A DNA stretch of 64,000 nucleotides from Pseudomonas marginalis (lineage in GTDB: Bacteria > Pseudomonadota > Gammaproteobacteria > Pseudomonadales > Pseudomonadaceae): assembly GCF_008692035.1 (NCBI RefSeq), contig NZ_VTFG01000002.1, forward strand, positions 1,116,001 to 1,180,000, given 5' to 3'. Shown one piece after another: positions 36,584-45,282 of the stretch. A program made the position numbers and the translations under genes. Numbering within the stretch: the first letter of the stretch is position 1; the number at the start of each line of letters is the position of its first letter. The notes beneath the pieces are model-generated. The model had not been told where the DNA came from and did no database searches. It was given only the letters and a program-made list of their open reading frames with translations.

Positions 36584-37915
36584 TTAAAGGTTGAGGACGG
36601 ATTCGACGGACAAGGCCGCGCGCAACAGCCGCGCATCTTCTCCGCTCGGGGCGCTGAGCAGCAGCCCGGTGGGCAGGCCCTGGGCATCGCGGCCGCTGGG
36701 TAAGCTGATGCCCGGCATGTCGAGAAAACTGCCGGGCATGGTCAGGCGCAGGGTGGCGAGGTTGGTTTTCACGAACAGTTCGTCGTCGGCTTCAAGCGGT
36801 GCCAATGCCGGGGCGACATGGGCGACGGTGGGGGTGATCAGGATCGCGCCGTCGAGGTCATCGAGCAGTTGCTGTTGCAGGCGGCGGCGTGCGTCGGTCA
36901 GGTGGATCAACTGGCTGGCCGGCAATGTGCGCGCGGCTTCAAGGCGGCGGCGCACGCGGGGGTCGAGGTGCTCGGCGTCAGCACTGTCGAGCAGGGCCTG
37001 GTGCAGGGCGAAGGCTTCGAACGCGCCGAGCCAGCCTTGGTGCTTGATCAGCTCCAGGGTGGCCTGGAACGGGGTGCTGTCACGCTCTTCAATCAGCGCA
37101 CCTTCGGCCTTCAGTCGCTCAACGGCACGCAGCAGGTTGTTGCGCACCGCAGGCTCCACGTCGGCCAGCACCCCCTGTTCCAACACAAAACGCTGCCCTT
37201 TCAGGCGGCGGGCAGTGTGCTGCCGGGCACGGCCATGGAGCAGGTCGTCGATGGCCAAGGCATCGCGCACGCTGCGGGTCAACGGGCCAAGGCTGTCGAG
37301 GGAACGGGCCAGGGGAAACACACCGTCGCGGCTGTAGCGTCGGCTGCTGCTGCGGTACCCCACCAGGCCGTTGAGCGCTGCCGGAATGCGGATGGAGCCT
37401 GCGGTGTCGGTGCCCATGGCGATCGGCACGATACCGGCCGCGACCGCCACCGCCGAACCGGACGACGAGCCGCCGGGAATACGCGCCTGGTCGGTGCCAT
37501 GGGGATTGTGCGGCGTGCCGAAATGCGGGTTCAGGCCCAAACCGGAATAGGCGAGTTCGCTGAGGTTGGTCTTGCCGACACTGACCATCCCGGCACGGCA
37601 CAACAGGCCCACGCTGGGGGCGTCCAGCAACGCGGCGGGCGCAGTGCGGCGGTAGGCGGCACCAGCGGTGGTGATGCTGCCGGCCACATCGAACAGGTCT
37701 TTCCAGGCCAGGGGCACGCCATCGAACAGGCTCAAGGGCTGGCCGGCACGCCACCGGGCGGCGGACGCTTCGGCTTCACGGCGGGCGCGTTCGGCGGTCA
37801 GGGCAATAAATACGCTGGTCGAGCGGCTCGCTTGATCGAGTGCCTGCTCAAGGGCTTGCACCGGGTCGCTGCGACCGCTGGCGAAATCCTCGGCCAGTGA
37901 AGTGGCGTCTGACAT
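36584..37915 (-). CDS. Amidase-signature hydrolase, candidate half-amidase
   Basis: A 443-residue amidase-signature enzyme with a complete Ser-cisSer-Lys triad: Lys72 in VPLAWKDLF, the cis-Ser in the Gly/Ser loop GGSSSGSAVAV (about 151) and nucleophile Ser174 in GTDTAGSIR. It hydrolyses an amide to acid and ammonia. Next to a cyclic-imidase homologue, it fits the second step (half-amide to dicarboxylate). ATG 37915 has GAGG 9 nt upstream; ATG 37930 is an alternative that would place this site inside the gene. It is the first gene of the cluster, behind the double operator. Confidence 0.85.
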   Translation of the reverse strand: MSDATSLAEDFASGRSDPVQALEQALDQASRSTSVFIALTAERARREAEASAARWRAGQPLSLFDGVPLAWKDLFDVAGSITTAGAAYRRTAPAALLDAPSVGLLCRAGMVSVGKTNLSELAYSGLGLNPHFGTPHNPHGTDQARIPGGSSSGSAVAVAAGIVPIAMGTDTAGSIRIPAALNGLVGYRSSSRRYSRDGVFPLARSLDSLGPLTRSVRDALAIDDLLHGRARQHTARRLKGQRFVLEQGVLADVEPAVRNNLLRAVERLKAEGALIEERDSTPFQATLELIKHQGWLGAFEAFALHQALLDSADAEHLDPRVRRRLEAARTLPASQLIHLTDARRRLQQQLLDDLDGAILITPTVAHVAPALAPLEADDELFVKTNLATLRLTMPGSFLDMPGISLPSGRDAQGLPTGLLLSAPSGEDARLLRAALSVESVLNL

Positions 37916-37935
37916 CAGGGGAAACCTCATAAAAC

Positions 37936-37956
37936 GTACATATTAATAAAATGTAC
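37936..37956. promoter_or_regulatory. Operator copy 1 (GntR site) before the amidase
   Basis: GTAC-N13-GTAC with an AT-rich core containing ATTAATAAAAT. It begins 21 bp upstream of the amidase ATG. Read on the opposite strand it matches the second copy at 38103-38123 at 18 of 21 positions. Confidence 0.65.
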
Positions 37957-38102
37957 ATTTTACAAAGGCAGCTTTCGTGCCAGTCTCTGCGTAGCGCTCT
38001 TGGCGCGATTACGCATTCTTACCCATAGCTACGGGATAGATGGTGTTGATCGATGGAAAAAAATCGTGCGCCACGCTTGCGAAGCGCCTTCAATGAAATA
38101 AT

Positions 38103-38123
38103 GTATCTTTTATTAATAAGTAC
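38103..38123. promoter_or_regulatory. Operator copy 2 (GntR site) before the regulator
   Basis: GTAT-N13-GTAC with core TTTTATTAATAA, in inverted orientation relative to copy 1, 85 bp upstream of the gntR start. The two sites, about 165 bp apart, would allow control of both divergent units and possibly DNA looping. Confidence 0.65.
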
Positions 38124-38207
38124 ATTTTGGTGCAGAAAAGTAACATTCCTACGTTCAAGGCCCCAAAAAAGTGCCACCGACGTGGCGCAGAGTGACAGGC
38201 GCAACTT

Positions 38208-39242
38208 ATGAGAGAATCCCCGGCCATCGTCCTACATGCCTTTGAGAAATCGATGAAAGCAGTGTCCGCCTCGGCCTCCCGTTACGCGATGATTCACCAG
38301 GTGTTGCGCGACGCGATCGTCAATGGCACCGCGCGCCATGGCCTGGTATTGCTCGAAGCGCCCCTGGCCGAGCTGTTCGGCACCAGCCGCGTGCCGGTGC
38401 GCAAGGCGCTGGACCTGCTGCACGCTGAGGGCTTGATCTGCCGCTTCAACGGCCGGGGTTACCTGATCAACCCAGAAGGCCTGGCCATGGAGCCGCTGCG
38501 CCTGCCCCTGAGCCATGCGCACCTGGGCCTCAATGGCGAGGCCGAACTGGTGGACACCCGGCCGTTGGGCGAGCGCATCGTCGAGGAAATCGGCGCGGCG
38601 CTGTCCACCTGTATCGCCTTCGGCCATTACCGCCTGGATGAGCAGGCCGCCGCCGACCACTACGGCGTCAGCCGCGCGGTGGTGCGTGAAGCGCTGATGC
38701 GCCTGCGCGACCGTGGCCTGGTGGAAAAAGAGCCCTATTCCCAATGGCTGGCGGGGCCCCTTACCGCGCGGGAAGTCACCGAAGATTACGAACTGCGCGC
38801 CTGCCTGGAACCCGAAGCCCTGCGCCAGAGTGCCCCGAACCTCGACCGCGACATGCTGGAAGCCATGCTGCAGCGCGTGCTGGATGCCCAGGACAGCCCC
38901 CAGTGCAGCCTGGAAGCCATCGAGCAGATCGAAGAGGATTTGCACCAGCGCTGCCTGGCCGGCCTGCAGAACCGCAAGATTGCCGCGCTGATTCGCCAGG
39001 GCCAGAGCCCGATGATCATCAGCCGGATTTTTTACCGATTGCTGGGGATCGGTGCCGATCCGGCGATGCTTGCCGAACATCGCTTGATTCTGGAGCTGCT
39101 GCTGCATGGCGCATTCGATGCGGCGGCGTTGAACCTGCGCGAGCACTTGCAACGGGCGCGGCAGCGGATGTTGCAGCGCTTGAAAGTCCTGTCGGTGCTG
39201 CCAGAGCAGCCACTCCCCGCCTACCTTCACAAAATCAGCTGA
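38208..39242 (+). CDS. GntR-family regulator with two winged-helix domains and FCD domain
   Basis: 344 residues. A first GntR wHTH (about 25-90) shows LRDAIVNG...LAELFGTSRVPVRKALDLLHAEGLI. A second complete wHTH (about 118-178) shows IVEEIGAALSTCIAFGHYRL...YGVSRAVVREALMRLRDRGLV. A helical FCD ligand domain follows (YELRACLEPEAL to the end). Normal FadR/VanR-type members have one wHTH and about 230 residues. It diverges from the imidase/amidase cluster and probably controls it through the paired operators. ATG 38253 is an alternative start that keeps both domains. Confidence 0.85.
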   Translation: MRESPAIVLHAFEKSMKAVSASASRYAMIHQVLRDAIVNGTARHGLVLLEAPLAELFGTSRVPVRKALDLLHAEGLICRFNGRGYLINPEGLAMEPLRLPLSHAHLGLNGEAELVDTRPLGERIVEEIGAALSTCIAFGHYRLDEQAAADHYGVSRAVVREALMRLRDRGLVEKEPYSQWLAGPLTAREVTEDYELRACLEPEALRQSAPNLDRDMLEAMLQRVLDAQDSPQCSLEAIEQIEEDLHQRCLAGLQNRKIAALIRQGQSPMIISRIFYRLLGIGADPAMLAEHRLILELLLHGAFDAAALNLREHLQRARQRMLQRLKVLSVLPEQPLPAYLHKIS

Positions 39243-39302
39243 TCCCATGCGGGAGGGTCGCCGCAGTAATTTCCTGCAATATGTTGCTATCTCACCCCCA
39301 CC

Positions 39303-39331
39303 ATTGAAACCACTGCTGCCCCGCCCCATCT
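39303..39331 (+). promoter_or_regulatory. Sigma-32-type promoter candidate for asrA
   Basis: ATTGAAA (39303-39309), 14 bp, then CCCCATCT (39324-39331) against the heat-shock consensus CTTGAAA-N-CCCCATnT. It lies 31 bp upstream of the ATG, a natural distance for a transcription start and ribosome site. Confidence 0.6.
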
Positions 39332-39361
39332 AAGCTGCATACTTCCTTATGCAGGTGCCCC

Positions 39362-41782
39362 ATGAGCGACCAGCAAGAATTCCCTGATTACGACCTCAAC
39401 GATTACGCCGACCCCGAAAACGCTGAAACCCCTTCGTCCAATACCGGCCTGGCCCTGCCTGGGCAAAACCTGCCGGACAAGGTCTACATCATCCCGATCC
39501 ACAATCGGCCGTTCTTCCCGGCGCAAGTGCTGCCGGTGATCGTCAACGAAGAGCCGTGGGCCGAGACCCTGGAGCTGGTGAGCAAATCCGACCATCACTC
39601 CCTGGCCTTGTTCTTCATGGACACGCCGCCCGAAGACCCGCGCCATTTCGACACCTCGAGCCTGCCGCTGTACGGCACCCTGGTGAAGGTGCACCACGCC
39701 AGCCGCGAGAACGGCAAGCTGCAATTCGTCGCCCAGGGCCTGACCCGCGTGCGCATCAAGACCTGGCTCAAGCACCACCGCCCACCGTACCTGGTCGAAG
39801 TGGAATACCCGCACCAGCCGAGCGAGCCGACCGACGAGGTCAAGGCCTACGGCATGGCGCTGATCAATGCGATCAAGGAACTGCTGCCGCTCAACCCGCT
39901 GTACAGCGAAGAGCTGAAGAACTACCTCAACCGCTTCAGCCCCAACGACCCGTCGCCCCTCACCGACTTCGCCGCCGCGCTGACCTCGGCCACCGGGAAC
40001 GAGCTGCAGGAAGTGCTGGACTGCGTGCCGATGCTCAAGCGCATGGAAAAAGTCCTGCCGATGCTGCGCAAGGAGGTGGAAGTCGCGCGCCTGCAAAAAG
40101 AACTCTCCGCCGAGGTGAACCGCAAGATCGGCGAGCACCAGCGCGAGTTCTTCCTCAAGGAACAGCTCAAGGTCATCCAGCAGGAACTGGGCTTGACCAA
40201 GGACGACCGTAGCGCCGACGTCGAGCAGTTCGAGCAACGCCTGGAAGGCAAGGTGCTGCCGGCCCAGGCGAAAAAACGTATCGATGAAGAACTGAACAAA
40301 CTGTCGATCCTCGAAACCGGCTCGCCGGAATACGCCGTCACGCGCAATTACCTGGACTGGGCCACCTCGGTGCCATGGGGCGTGTATGGCGAGGACAAAC
40401 TCGACCTCAAGCACGCACGCAAGGTGCTGGACAAGCACCATGCCGGCCTGGATGACATCAAGAGCCGCATCCTCGAGTTCCTCGCGGTGGGCGCCTATAA
40501 AGGCGAGGTCGCCGGCTCCATCGTGCTGCTGGTGGGCCCGCCGGGCGTGGGCAAGACCAGCGTGGGCAAGTCCATCGCCGAGTCCCTCGGGCGGCCGTTC
40601 TATCGCTTCAGCGTCGGCGGCATGCGCGACGAGGCCGAGATCAAGGGCCATCGCCGCACCTACATCGGCGCCCTGCCGGGCAAGCTGGTGCAGGCGCTCA
40701 AGGATGTGGAAGTGATGAACCCGGTGATCATGCTCGACGAGATCGACAAGATGGGCCAGAGCTTCCAGGGCGACCCGGCTTCGGCACTCCTGGAAACCCT
40801 CGACCCGGAGCAGAACGTCGAATTCCTCGACCACTACCTGGACCTGCGCCTGGACCTGTCCAAGGTGCTGTTCGTGTGCACCGCCAACACTCTGGACTCG
40901 ATCCCCGGCCCGCTGCTGGACCGCATGGAAGTGATTCGCCTGTCGGGCTATATCACCGAAGAAAAAGTCGCCATCGCCAAACGCCACCTGTGGCCAAAGC
41001 AGCTGGAAAAAGCCGGCGTGTCGAAAAACAGCCTGAGCATCAGTGACGGCGCCCTGCGTGCACTGATCGACGGGTACGCCCGTGAAGCCGGGGTGCGCCA
41101 GCTGGAGAAACAGCTGGGCAAACTGGTGCGCAAGGCGGTGGTCAAGCTGCTGGATGAGCCGAACTCGGTGATCAAGATCGGCAACAAGGACCTGGAAAGC
41201 TCCCTCGGCATGCCGGTATTCCGCAACGAGCAGGTACTGTCGGGTACCGGCGTGATCACCGGCCTGGCCTGGACCAGCATGGGTGGCGCGACCCTGCCGA
41301 TCGAGGCGACCCGTATCCACACCCTCAATCGCGGCTTCAAGCTCACCGGGCAGTTGGGTGAGGTGATGAAAGAGTCCGCCGAAATCGCCTACAGCTACAT
41401 CAGCTCCAACCTGAAGTCGTTTGGCGGCGACCCGAAGTTCTTCGACGAAGCCTTCGTGCACTTGCACGTACCGGAAGGCGCCACGCCGAAGGACGGCCCG
41501 AGCGCCGGGGTGACCATGGCCAGCGCGCTGCTGTCCCTGGCGCGCAACCAGGCGCCGAAAAAAGGCGTGGCCATGACCGGCGAACTGACGTTGACCGGGC
41601 ATGTGCTGCCAATTGGCGGCGTGCGCGAGAAGGTGATTGCGGCGCGGCGCCAGAAGATCCACGAGCTGATTCTGCCGGAGCCGAACCGTGGCAGTTTTGA
41701 AGAGTTGCCGGAGTACCTGAAGGAAGGCATGACGGTGCACTTTGCCAAGCGCTTTGCGGATGTGGCGAAGGTGTTGTTCTGA
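39362..41782 (+). CDS. asrA: Lon-family ATP-dependent protease, AsrA-type
   Basis: An 806-residue cytoplasmic AAA+ protease with an intact N-terminal LAN domain (from about residue 40), Walker A GPPGVGKT (392-399), Walker B VIMLDEIDKM, and the proteolytic Ser714 (KDGPSAGV) with Lys757 (GGVREK). The following icp and yhhN genes match the neighbourhood of P. aeruginosa PA0779 (AsrA), a second Lon paralogue linked to heat-shock-type responses to aminoglycosides, rather than the main lon beside clpX. The heat-shock-like promoter supports this. A REPIN lies directly downstream. The orthology call rests on synteny. Confidence 0.85.
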   Translation: MSDQQEFPDYDLNDYADPENAETPSSNTGLALPGQNLPDKVYIIPIHNRPFFPAQVLPVIVNEEPWAETLELVSKSDHHSLALFFMDTPPEDPRHFDTSSLPLYGTLVKVHHASRENGKLQFVAQGLTRVRIKTWLKHHRPPYLVEVEYPHQPSEPTDEVKAYGMALINAIKELLPLNPLYSEELKNYLNRFSPNDPSPLTDFAAALTSATGNELQEVLDCVPMLKRMEKVLPMLRKEVEVARLQKELSAEVNRKIGEHQREFFLKEQLKVIQQELGLTKDDRSADVEQFEQRLEGKVLPAQAKKRIDEELNKLSILETGSPEYAVTRNYLDWATSVPWGVYGEDKLDLKHARKVLDKHHAGLDDIKSRILEFLAVGAYKGEVAGSIVLLVGPPGVGKTSVGKSIAESLGRPFYRFSVGGMRDEAEIKGHRRTYIGALPGKLVQALKDVEVMNPVIMLDEIDKMGQSFQGDPASALLETLDPEQNVEFLDHYLDLRLDLSKVLFVCTANTLDSIPGPLLDRMEVIRLSGYITEEKVAIAKRHLWPKQLEKAGVSKNSLSISDGALRALIDGYAREAGVRQLEKQLGKLVRKAVVKLLDEPNSVIKIGNKDLESSLGMPVFRNEQVLSGTGVITGLAWTSMGGATLPIEATRIHTLNRGFKLTGQLGEVMKESAEIAYSYISSNLKSFGGDPKFFDEAFVHLHVPEGATPKDGPSAGVTMASALLSLARNQAPKKGVAMTGELTLTGHVLPIGGVREKVIAARRQKIHELILPEPNRGSFEELPEYLKEGMTVHFAKRFADVAKVLF

Positions 41783-41808
41783 TAGAACGCTAGCGCCTGA
41801 ACTGGCCT

Positions 41809-41882
41809 CATCGGGGCCCCCCCCCTCCCACACTTGAATGTGTTCACACATCAATATGTGGGAGGGGGCTTGCCCCCGATGG
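41809..41882. repeat. REPIN (inverted REP pair)
   Basis: Two REP units in opposite orientation (CCCCCTCCCACA and TATGTGGGAGGGGGCTTGCCCCCGATG) separated by about 20 bp, between asrA and icp. The left unit is degenerate, having an expanded C-run. Confidence 0.85.
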
Positions 41883-41971
41883 CGTGAGTGGCCGCAACCT
41901 GTATCCTGCTTGTAACACCCTGTCTTATCTTCGGTTATGCTCGGTCTTCGTCGCCAAACAACGGAGCCCCC

Positions 41972-42361
41972 ATGACCGCTGCCCGCCTGCTTCTCCCCCT
42001 GAGCCTTTGCCTGCTCGCCGCCTGTGCCAGTGCGCCGAAGCAAAACGTCACCGTGGACAACCAGAGCGCCTGCCCGCTGCAGCTCAAGACCGGGCAAAAC
42101 CTGATCCTCGCCCTGCCGAGCAACCCCACCACCGGCTACCGCTGGGCCATCCAGGATTCCGCCGGCGGCGTATTGCGGGCCCTGGGCCCCGAGGTGTATA
42201 GCAGCTCGGAATCCGGTGTGATCGGCGGCGGCGGCCAGTCCACCTGGCGCTTCCAGGCATTCGCGGCCGGCCAGGGGCGGTTGCGCCTGACCTCCCAGCA
42301 ACCCTGGGAACCGGAAGCCGAGCCCGCCGAGACCTTCGACTGCGCCATTACGGTGAACTGA
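41972..42361 (+). CDS. icp: Chagasin-type cysteine protease inhibitor lipoprotein
   Basis: A 129-residue lipoprotein (lipobox LLAAC). All three inhibitory loops of the I42/chagasin family are visible: NPTTGYRW, GGGGQSTWRF and QPWEPE. Family members block papain-like proteases by filling the active-site cleft. The start at ATG 41972 is supported by GGAG 5 nt upstream and the lipoprotein signal. It corresponds to P. aeruginosa PA0778 by position next to asrA and yhhN. Confidence 0.88.
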   Translation: MTAARLLLPLSLCLLAACASAPKQNVTVDNQSACPLQLKTGQNLILALPSNPTTGYRWAIQDSAGGVLRALGPEVYSSSESGVIGGGGQSTWRFQAFAAGQGRLRLTSQQPWEPEAEPAETFDCAITVN

Positions 42362-42362
42362 T

Positions 42363-43019
42363 ATGCCATGGCTGATTCTTGCGTTGATGGGCGCCGGCAC
42401 CTTTATCTATGGCCTGAGCACCCATGCCACGTTGCTGTGCCTGCTGGTCAAGCCGCTGCCGGTCCTGGCGCTGCTGGGCTGGCTGCATGATGCGCCGCCG
42501 ACCGAGTATCGACGCTGGATCAGCCTCGGGCTGATTTTCTCCCTGGTCGGCGATGTATTGCTGGCCTGGCCGGGCGACCTGTTTATCTTCGGCCTTGGCG
42601 CCTTTCTGTTTGCCCACCTGGCCTACCTCAAAGCCTATTGCAGCGACTGCCGCCGTCTGGCGCTGCTGCCGTTGGCGTTGGCGCTGGGCGTGGGCGCGAT
42701 CCTGCTGGGCATCCTGATTTCCCACGGCCTTGGTGAATTGCTGATACCGGTGGTGGTTTACGCACTGGTGATCAGCGCCATGCTCTGGCGCGCGCTGGCA
42801 CGCGTGGGCAGCGATGTGCCGAAACGCTCGGCGCTGCTGGCGGCGGCGGGCGCGGTGTCGTTTGTGTTTTCCGACACGCTGATCGGTATCAATCGGTTTG
42901 TGCTGTCGTTCGACGCCGCGCCGTATTTGTTGATCGTCACCTACTGGCTCGGACAGTGGGGCATCACCGCCTCGGCTTTCCATCAGACAACCCGCGCACA
43001 CGAGGGCCAACTTGGCTAA
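42363..43019 (+). CDS. YhhN-family lysoplasmalogenase-like membrane protein
   Basis: A 218-residue protein with about eight hydrophobic segments and the YhhN pattern KPLPVLALLGWLHD, ISLGLIFSLVGDVLLAW (conserved Gly-Asp), FSDTLIGINRF and a C-terminal YWLGQWGITAS. Characterised eukaryotic TMEM86 relatives hydrolyse lysoplasmalogens; the bacterial substrate is not settled. It begins one base after the icp stop, implying cotranscription. Confidence 0.85.
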   Translation: MPWLILALMGAGTFIYGLSTHATLLCLLVKPLPVLALLGWLHDAPPTEYRRWISLGLIFSLVGDVLLAWPGDLFIFGLGAFLFAHLAYLKAYCSDCRRLALLPLALALGVGAILLGILISHGLGELLIPVVVYALVISAMLWRALARVGSDVPKRSALLAAAGAVSFVFSDTLIGINRFVLSFDAAPYLLIVTYWLGQWGITASAFHQTTRAHEGQLG

Positions 43020-43054
43020 AATGCCGGCCTTTCCCCCTCGTCGCCGGAACAACC

Positions 43055-43798
43055 GTGAGCAAAGAACCCGATCGCCTATTCGCCCAGCCCCTGCCCCAGG
43101 TGCCGGACTTCGCCTTTAACGAGGACGTGGTGCGGGTGTTCCCGGACATGATCAAGCGTTCGGTGCCCGGTTACCCGACGATTGTCGAAAACCTCGGCGT
43201 GCTTGCGGCGCAGTTTGCCCAACCGCACAGCGTGCTCTACGACCTGGGCTCGTCCCTGGGTGCGGTGACCCAGGCCTTGCGCCGTCATGTGCGCACCGAC
43301 GGTTGCCGCGTGATCGCGGTGGATAACTCGGCGGCCATGGTCGAGCGCTGCCGCGAATACCTCAATGGCCAGGACTCGATGTTCCAGGAGCTGCTGCCGG
43401 TGGAGGTGATCGAGGGCGACATCCTCGCGCTGCAGTTCCAGCCGGCCTCGGTGGTGGCGTTGAACTTCACCCTGCAATTCATCGCCCCGGATGAGCGCCT
43501 GGCGTTGCTCGGGCGTATCCGCCAGTCGTTATTGCCCGGCGGCGCACTGATCCTTTCGGAAAAGCTGCGCTTCAATGACCTGGAAGAGCATGCGCTGCTC
43601 ACCGACCTGCATATCGCGTTCAAACGCGCCAACGGCTACAGCGAACTGGAAATCGCCCAGAAGCGCAGCGCCATCGAAAACGTCATGAAGCCCGACAGCC
43701 TCGAAGAACACCGCGAACGCCTGCTGGCGGCCGGGTTCTCGAAAGTCGTGCCGTGGTTCCAGTGTCTTAACTTTGCCTCGTTGATTGCCTTGCCATGA
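43055..43798 (+). CDS. cmoA: Carboxy-S-adenosyl-L-methionine synthase CmoA
   Basis: A 247-residue SAM-dependent enzyme that converts SAM and prephenate to carboxy-SAM for wobble uridine modification. Visible features are VLYDLGSSLGAVT (SAM motif I), VIAVDNSAAMVERC, LNFTLQFIAP and the C-terminal FQCLNFASLIALP typical of CmoA. I start at GTG 43055 because VSKEPDRLF is the family N-terminus; the longer frame is unsupported. It overlaps cmoB by ATGA. Confidence 0.95.
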   Translation: MSKEPDRLFAQPLPQVPDFAFNEDVVRVFPDMIKRSVPGYPTIVENLGVLAAQFAQPHSVLYDLGSSLGAVTQALRRHVRTDGCRVIAVDNSAAMVERCREYLNGQDSMFQELLPVEVIEGDILALQFQPASVVALNFTLQFIAPDERLALLGRIRQSLLPGGALILSEKLRFNDLEEHALLTDLHIAFKRANGYSELEIAQKRSAIENVMKPDSLEEHRERLLAAGFSKVVPWFQCLNFASLIALP

Positions 43799-44751
43799 TT
43801 GATCTGTCCCCCCTCGCCCGCCATCTGGTCGGCACCCCGCTGGCCGTATGGGCCCAAGGCCTGCAAGCGCAGCTCGATAGCAAGATGGAAAAGGGTCATG
43901 GCGACCTGGAGCGTTGGCAGAGTGCCCTGGACGCGCTGCCAAGGATCCAGCCCAGCAAAGTCGACTTGCTCAATGGCCTGGTGCTGGACACCGATTGCGA
44001 CGACGCCACCCGCGCGCAGATGCACACCGCGCTGATGGGCTTGAGCCCGTGGCGCAAGGGCCCGTTCCACCTGTTCGGCGTGCATGTGGACACCGAATGG
44101 CGCTCGGACTGGAAATGGTCGCGTGTGGCCCCGCACCTGGACCTGAAGGGCAAGCGTATTCTCGATGTCGGTTGCGGCAACGGTTACTACATGTGGCGCA
44201 TGCTCGGCGCCGGGGCCGACAGCGTGATTGGCGTCGACCCGAACTGGCTGTTCTTCTGCCAGTTCCAGGCCGTACAGCGTTACCTGTCCGAACCCAAGGC
44301 CTGGCACCTGCCGTTCCCGTTTGAAGACCTGCCGGCGAACCTGGAAGGCTTCGACACGGTGTTTTCCATGGGGGTGTTCTATCACCGCCGCTCGCCGATC
44401 GAGCATCTGCTGGCGCTGAAGGACACCCTGGTCAGGGGCGGCGAACTGGTCCTGGAAACCCTGGTGGTGGAAGGCGACCAGCAACAGGTGCTGGTGCCGG
44501 AAGACCGTTATGCGCAGATGCGCAACGTGTGGTTCCTGCCGTCGGTGCCGGCACTGATGCTGTGGCTGCGGCGTGCCGGGTTCAGTGATGTGAGGTGCGT
44601 GGATGTGAGCGTGACCACGGTGGAGGAACAGCGCGGAACGGAGTGGATGAAGTATCAATCCCTCAGCGACTTCCTCGATCCGCAGGATCACAGCAAGACG
44701 ATTGAAGGGCTGCCGGCGCCGATGCGGGCGGTCATCATCGCTAAAAAGTAA
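43795..44751 (+). CDS. cmoB: tRNA U34 carboxymethyltransferase CmoB
   Basis: A 318-residue carboxy-SAM-dependent transferase that completes cmo5U at tRNA position 34. The N-terminal family block (WRKGPFHLFGVHVDTEWRSD) precedes the SAM fold (RILDVGCGNGYYMWRML) and VFSMGVFYHRRSP. It is coupled to cmoA. Its 3' end faces tadA with only 33 bp between them. Confidence 0.95.
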   Translation: MIDLSPLARHLVGTPLAVWAQGLQAQLDSKMEKGHGDLERWQSALDALPRIQPSKVDLLNGLVLDTDCDDATRAQMHTALMGLSPWRKGPFHLFGVHVDTEWRSDWKWSRVAPHLDLKGKRILDVGCGNGYYMWRMLGAGADSVIGVDPNWLFFCQFQAVQRYLSEPKAWHLPFPFEDLPANLEGFDTVFSMGVFYHRRSPIEHLLALKDTLVRGGELVLETLVVEGDQQQVLVPEDRYAQMRNVWFLPSVPALMLWLRRAGFSDVRCVDVSVTTVEEQRGTEWMKYQSLSDFLDPQDHSKTIEGLPAPMRAVIIAKK

Positions 44752-44784
44752 GCCCCCAAGCTCCCTGAAAAAATGAAGCGTTCT

Positions 44785-45282
44785 TTAGAGCGGGGGCTTG
44801 GCTCGGCGGGCCTTGAAGAATTCGCTCAACACCGTGCCGCACTCCTCGGCCAGCACACCGCCTTCAAACAACACCCGATGGTTCAGAAAGCCCTGGGTAA
44901 AGAACTGCCCCTGGCTTTGCACAATCCCCGCCTTCGGCTCCAACGCGCCATACACCACCCGCGCGATGCGTGAATGCACGATCAGCCCGGCGCACATGCT
45001 GCACGGTTCCAGGGTCACGTACAGCGTACTGCCCGGCAGGCGGTAGTTGCTGACAGCCTGCGCGGCGGCGCGGATGGCGACCATTTCGGCGTGGGCACTG
45101 GGGTCATTGCCACTGATCGGGCAGTTGAAGCCGCGACCGATGATGTCACCGTCCTGCACCAGCACCGCGCCCACCGGCACTTCGCCCAGCGCCGCGCCTT
45201 GGGCGGCAAGGGCCAGGGCTTCGCGCATGAAATCCTGGTCGCGGCTGCGGTCGATGATCGCCGTGGGGCGGAACTGGCGCAT
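44785..45282 (-). CDS. tadA: tRNA adenosine(34) deaminase TadA
   Basis: A 165-residue zinc deaminase making inosine 34 in tRNA-Arg. Zinc and catalytic motifs SAHAEMVAI (His, Glu) and EPCSMCAG (two Cys) are intact. The start ATG 45282 overlaps the multicopper oxidase stop (TGATG); the open frame to 45351 is inside that gene. Confidence 0.94.
   Translation of the reverse strand: MRQFRPTAIIDRSRDQDFMREALALAAQGAALGEVPVGAVLVQDGDIIGRGFNCPISGNDPSAHAEMVAIRAAAQAVSNYRLPGSTLYVTLEPCSMCAGLIVHSRIARVVYGALEPKAGIVQSQGQFFTQGFLNHRVLFEGGVLAEECGTVLSEFFKARRAKPPL

Noticed and set aside
39347..42400. About 1000-codon minus-strand frame opposite asrA and icp
   Set aside because: Antisense to the Lon motifs and to the chagasin loops; no domain.
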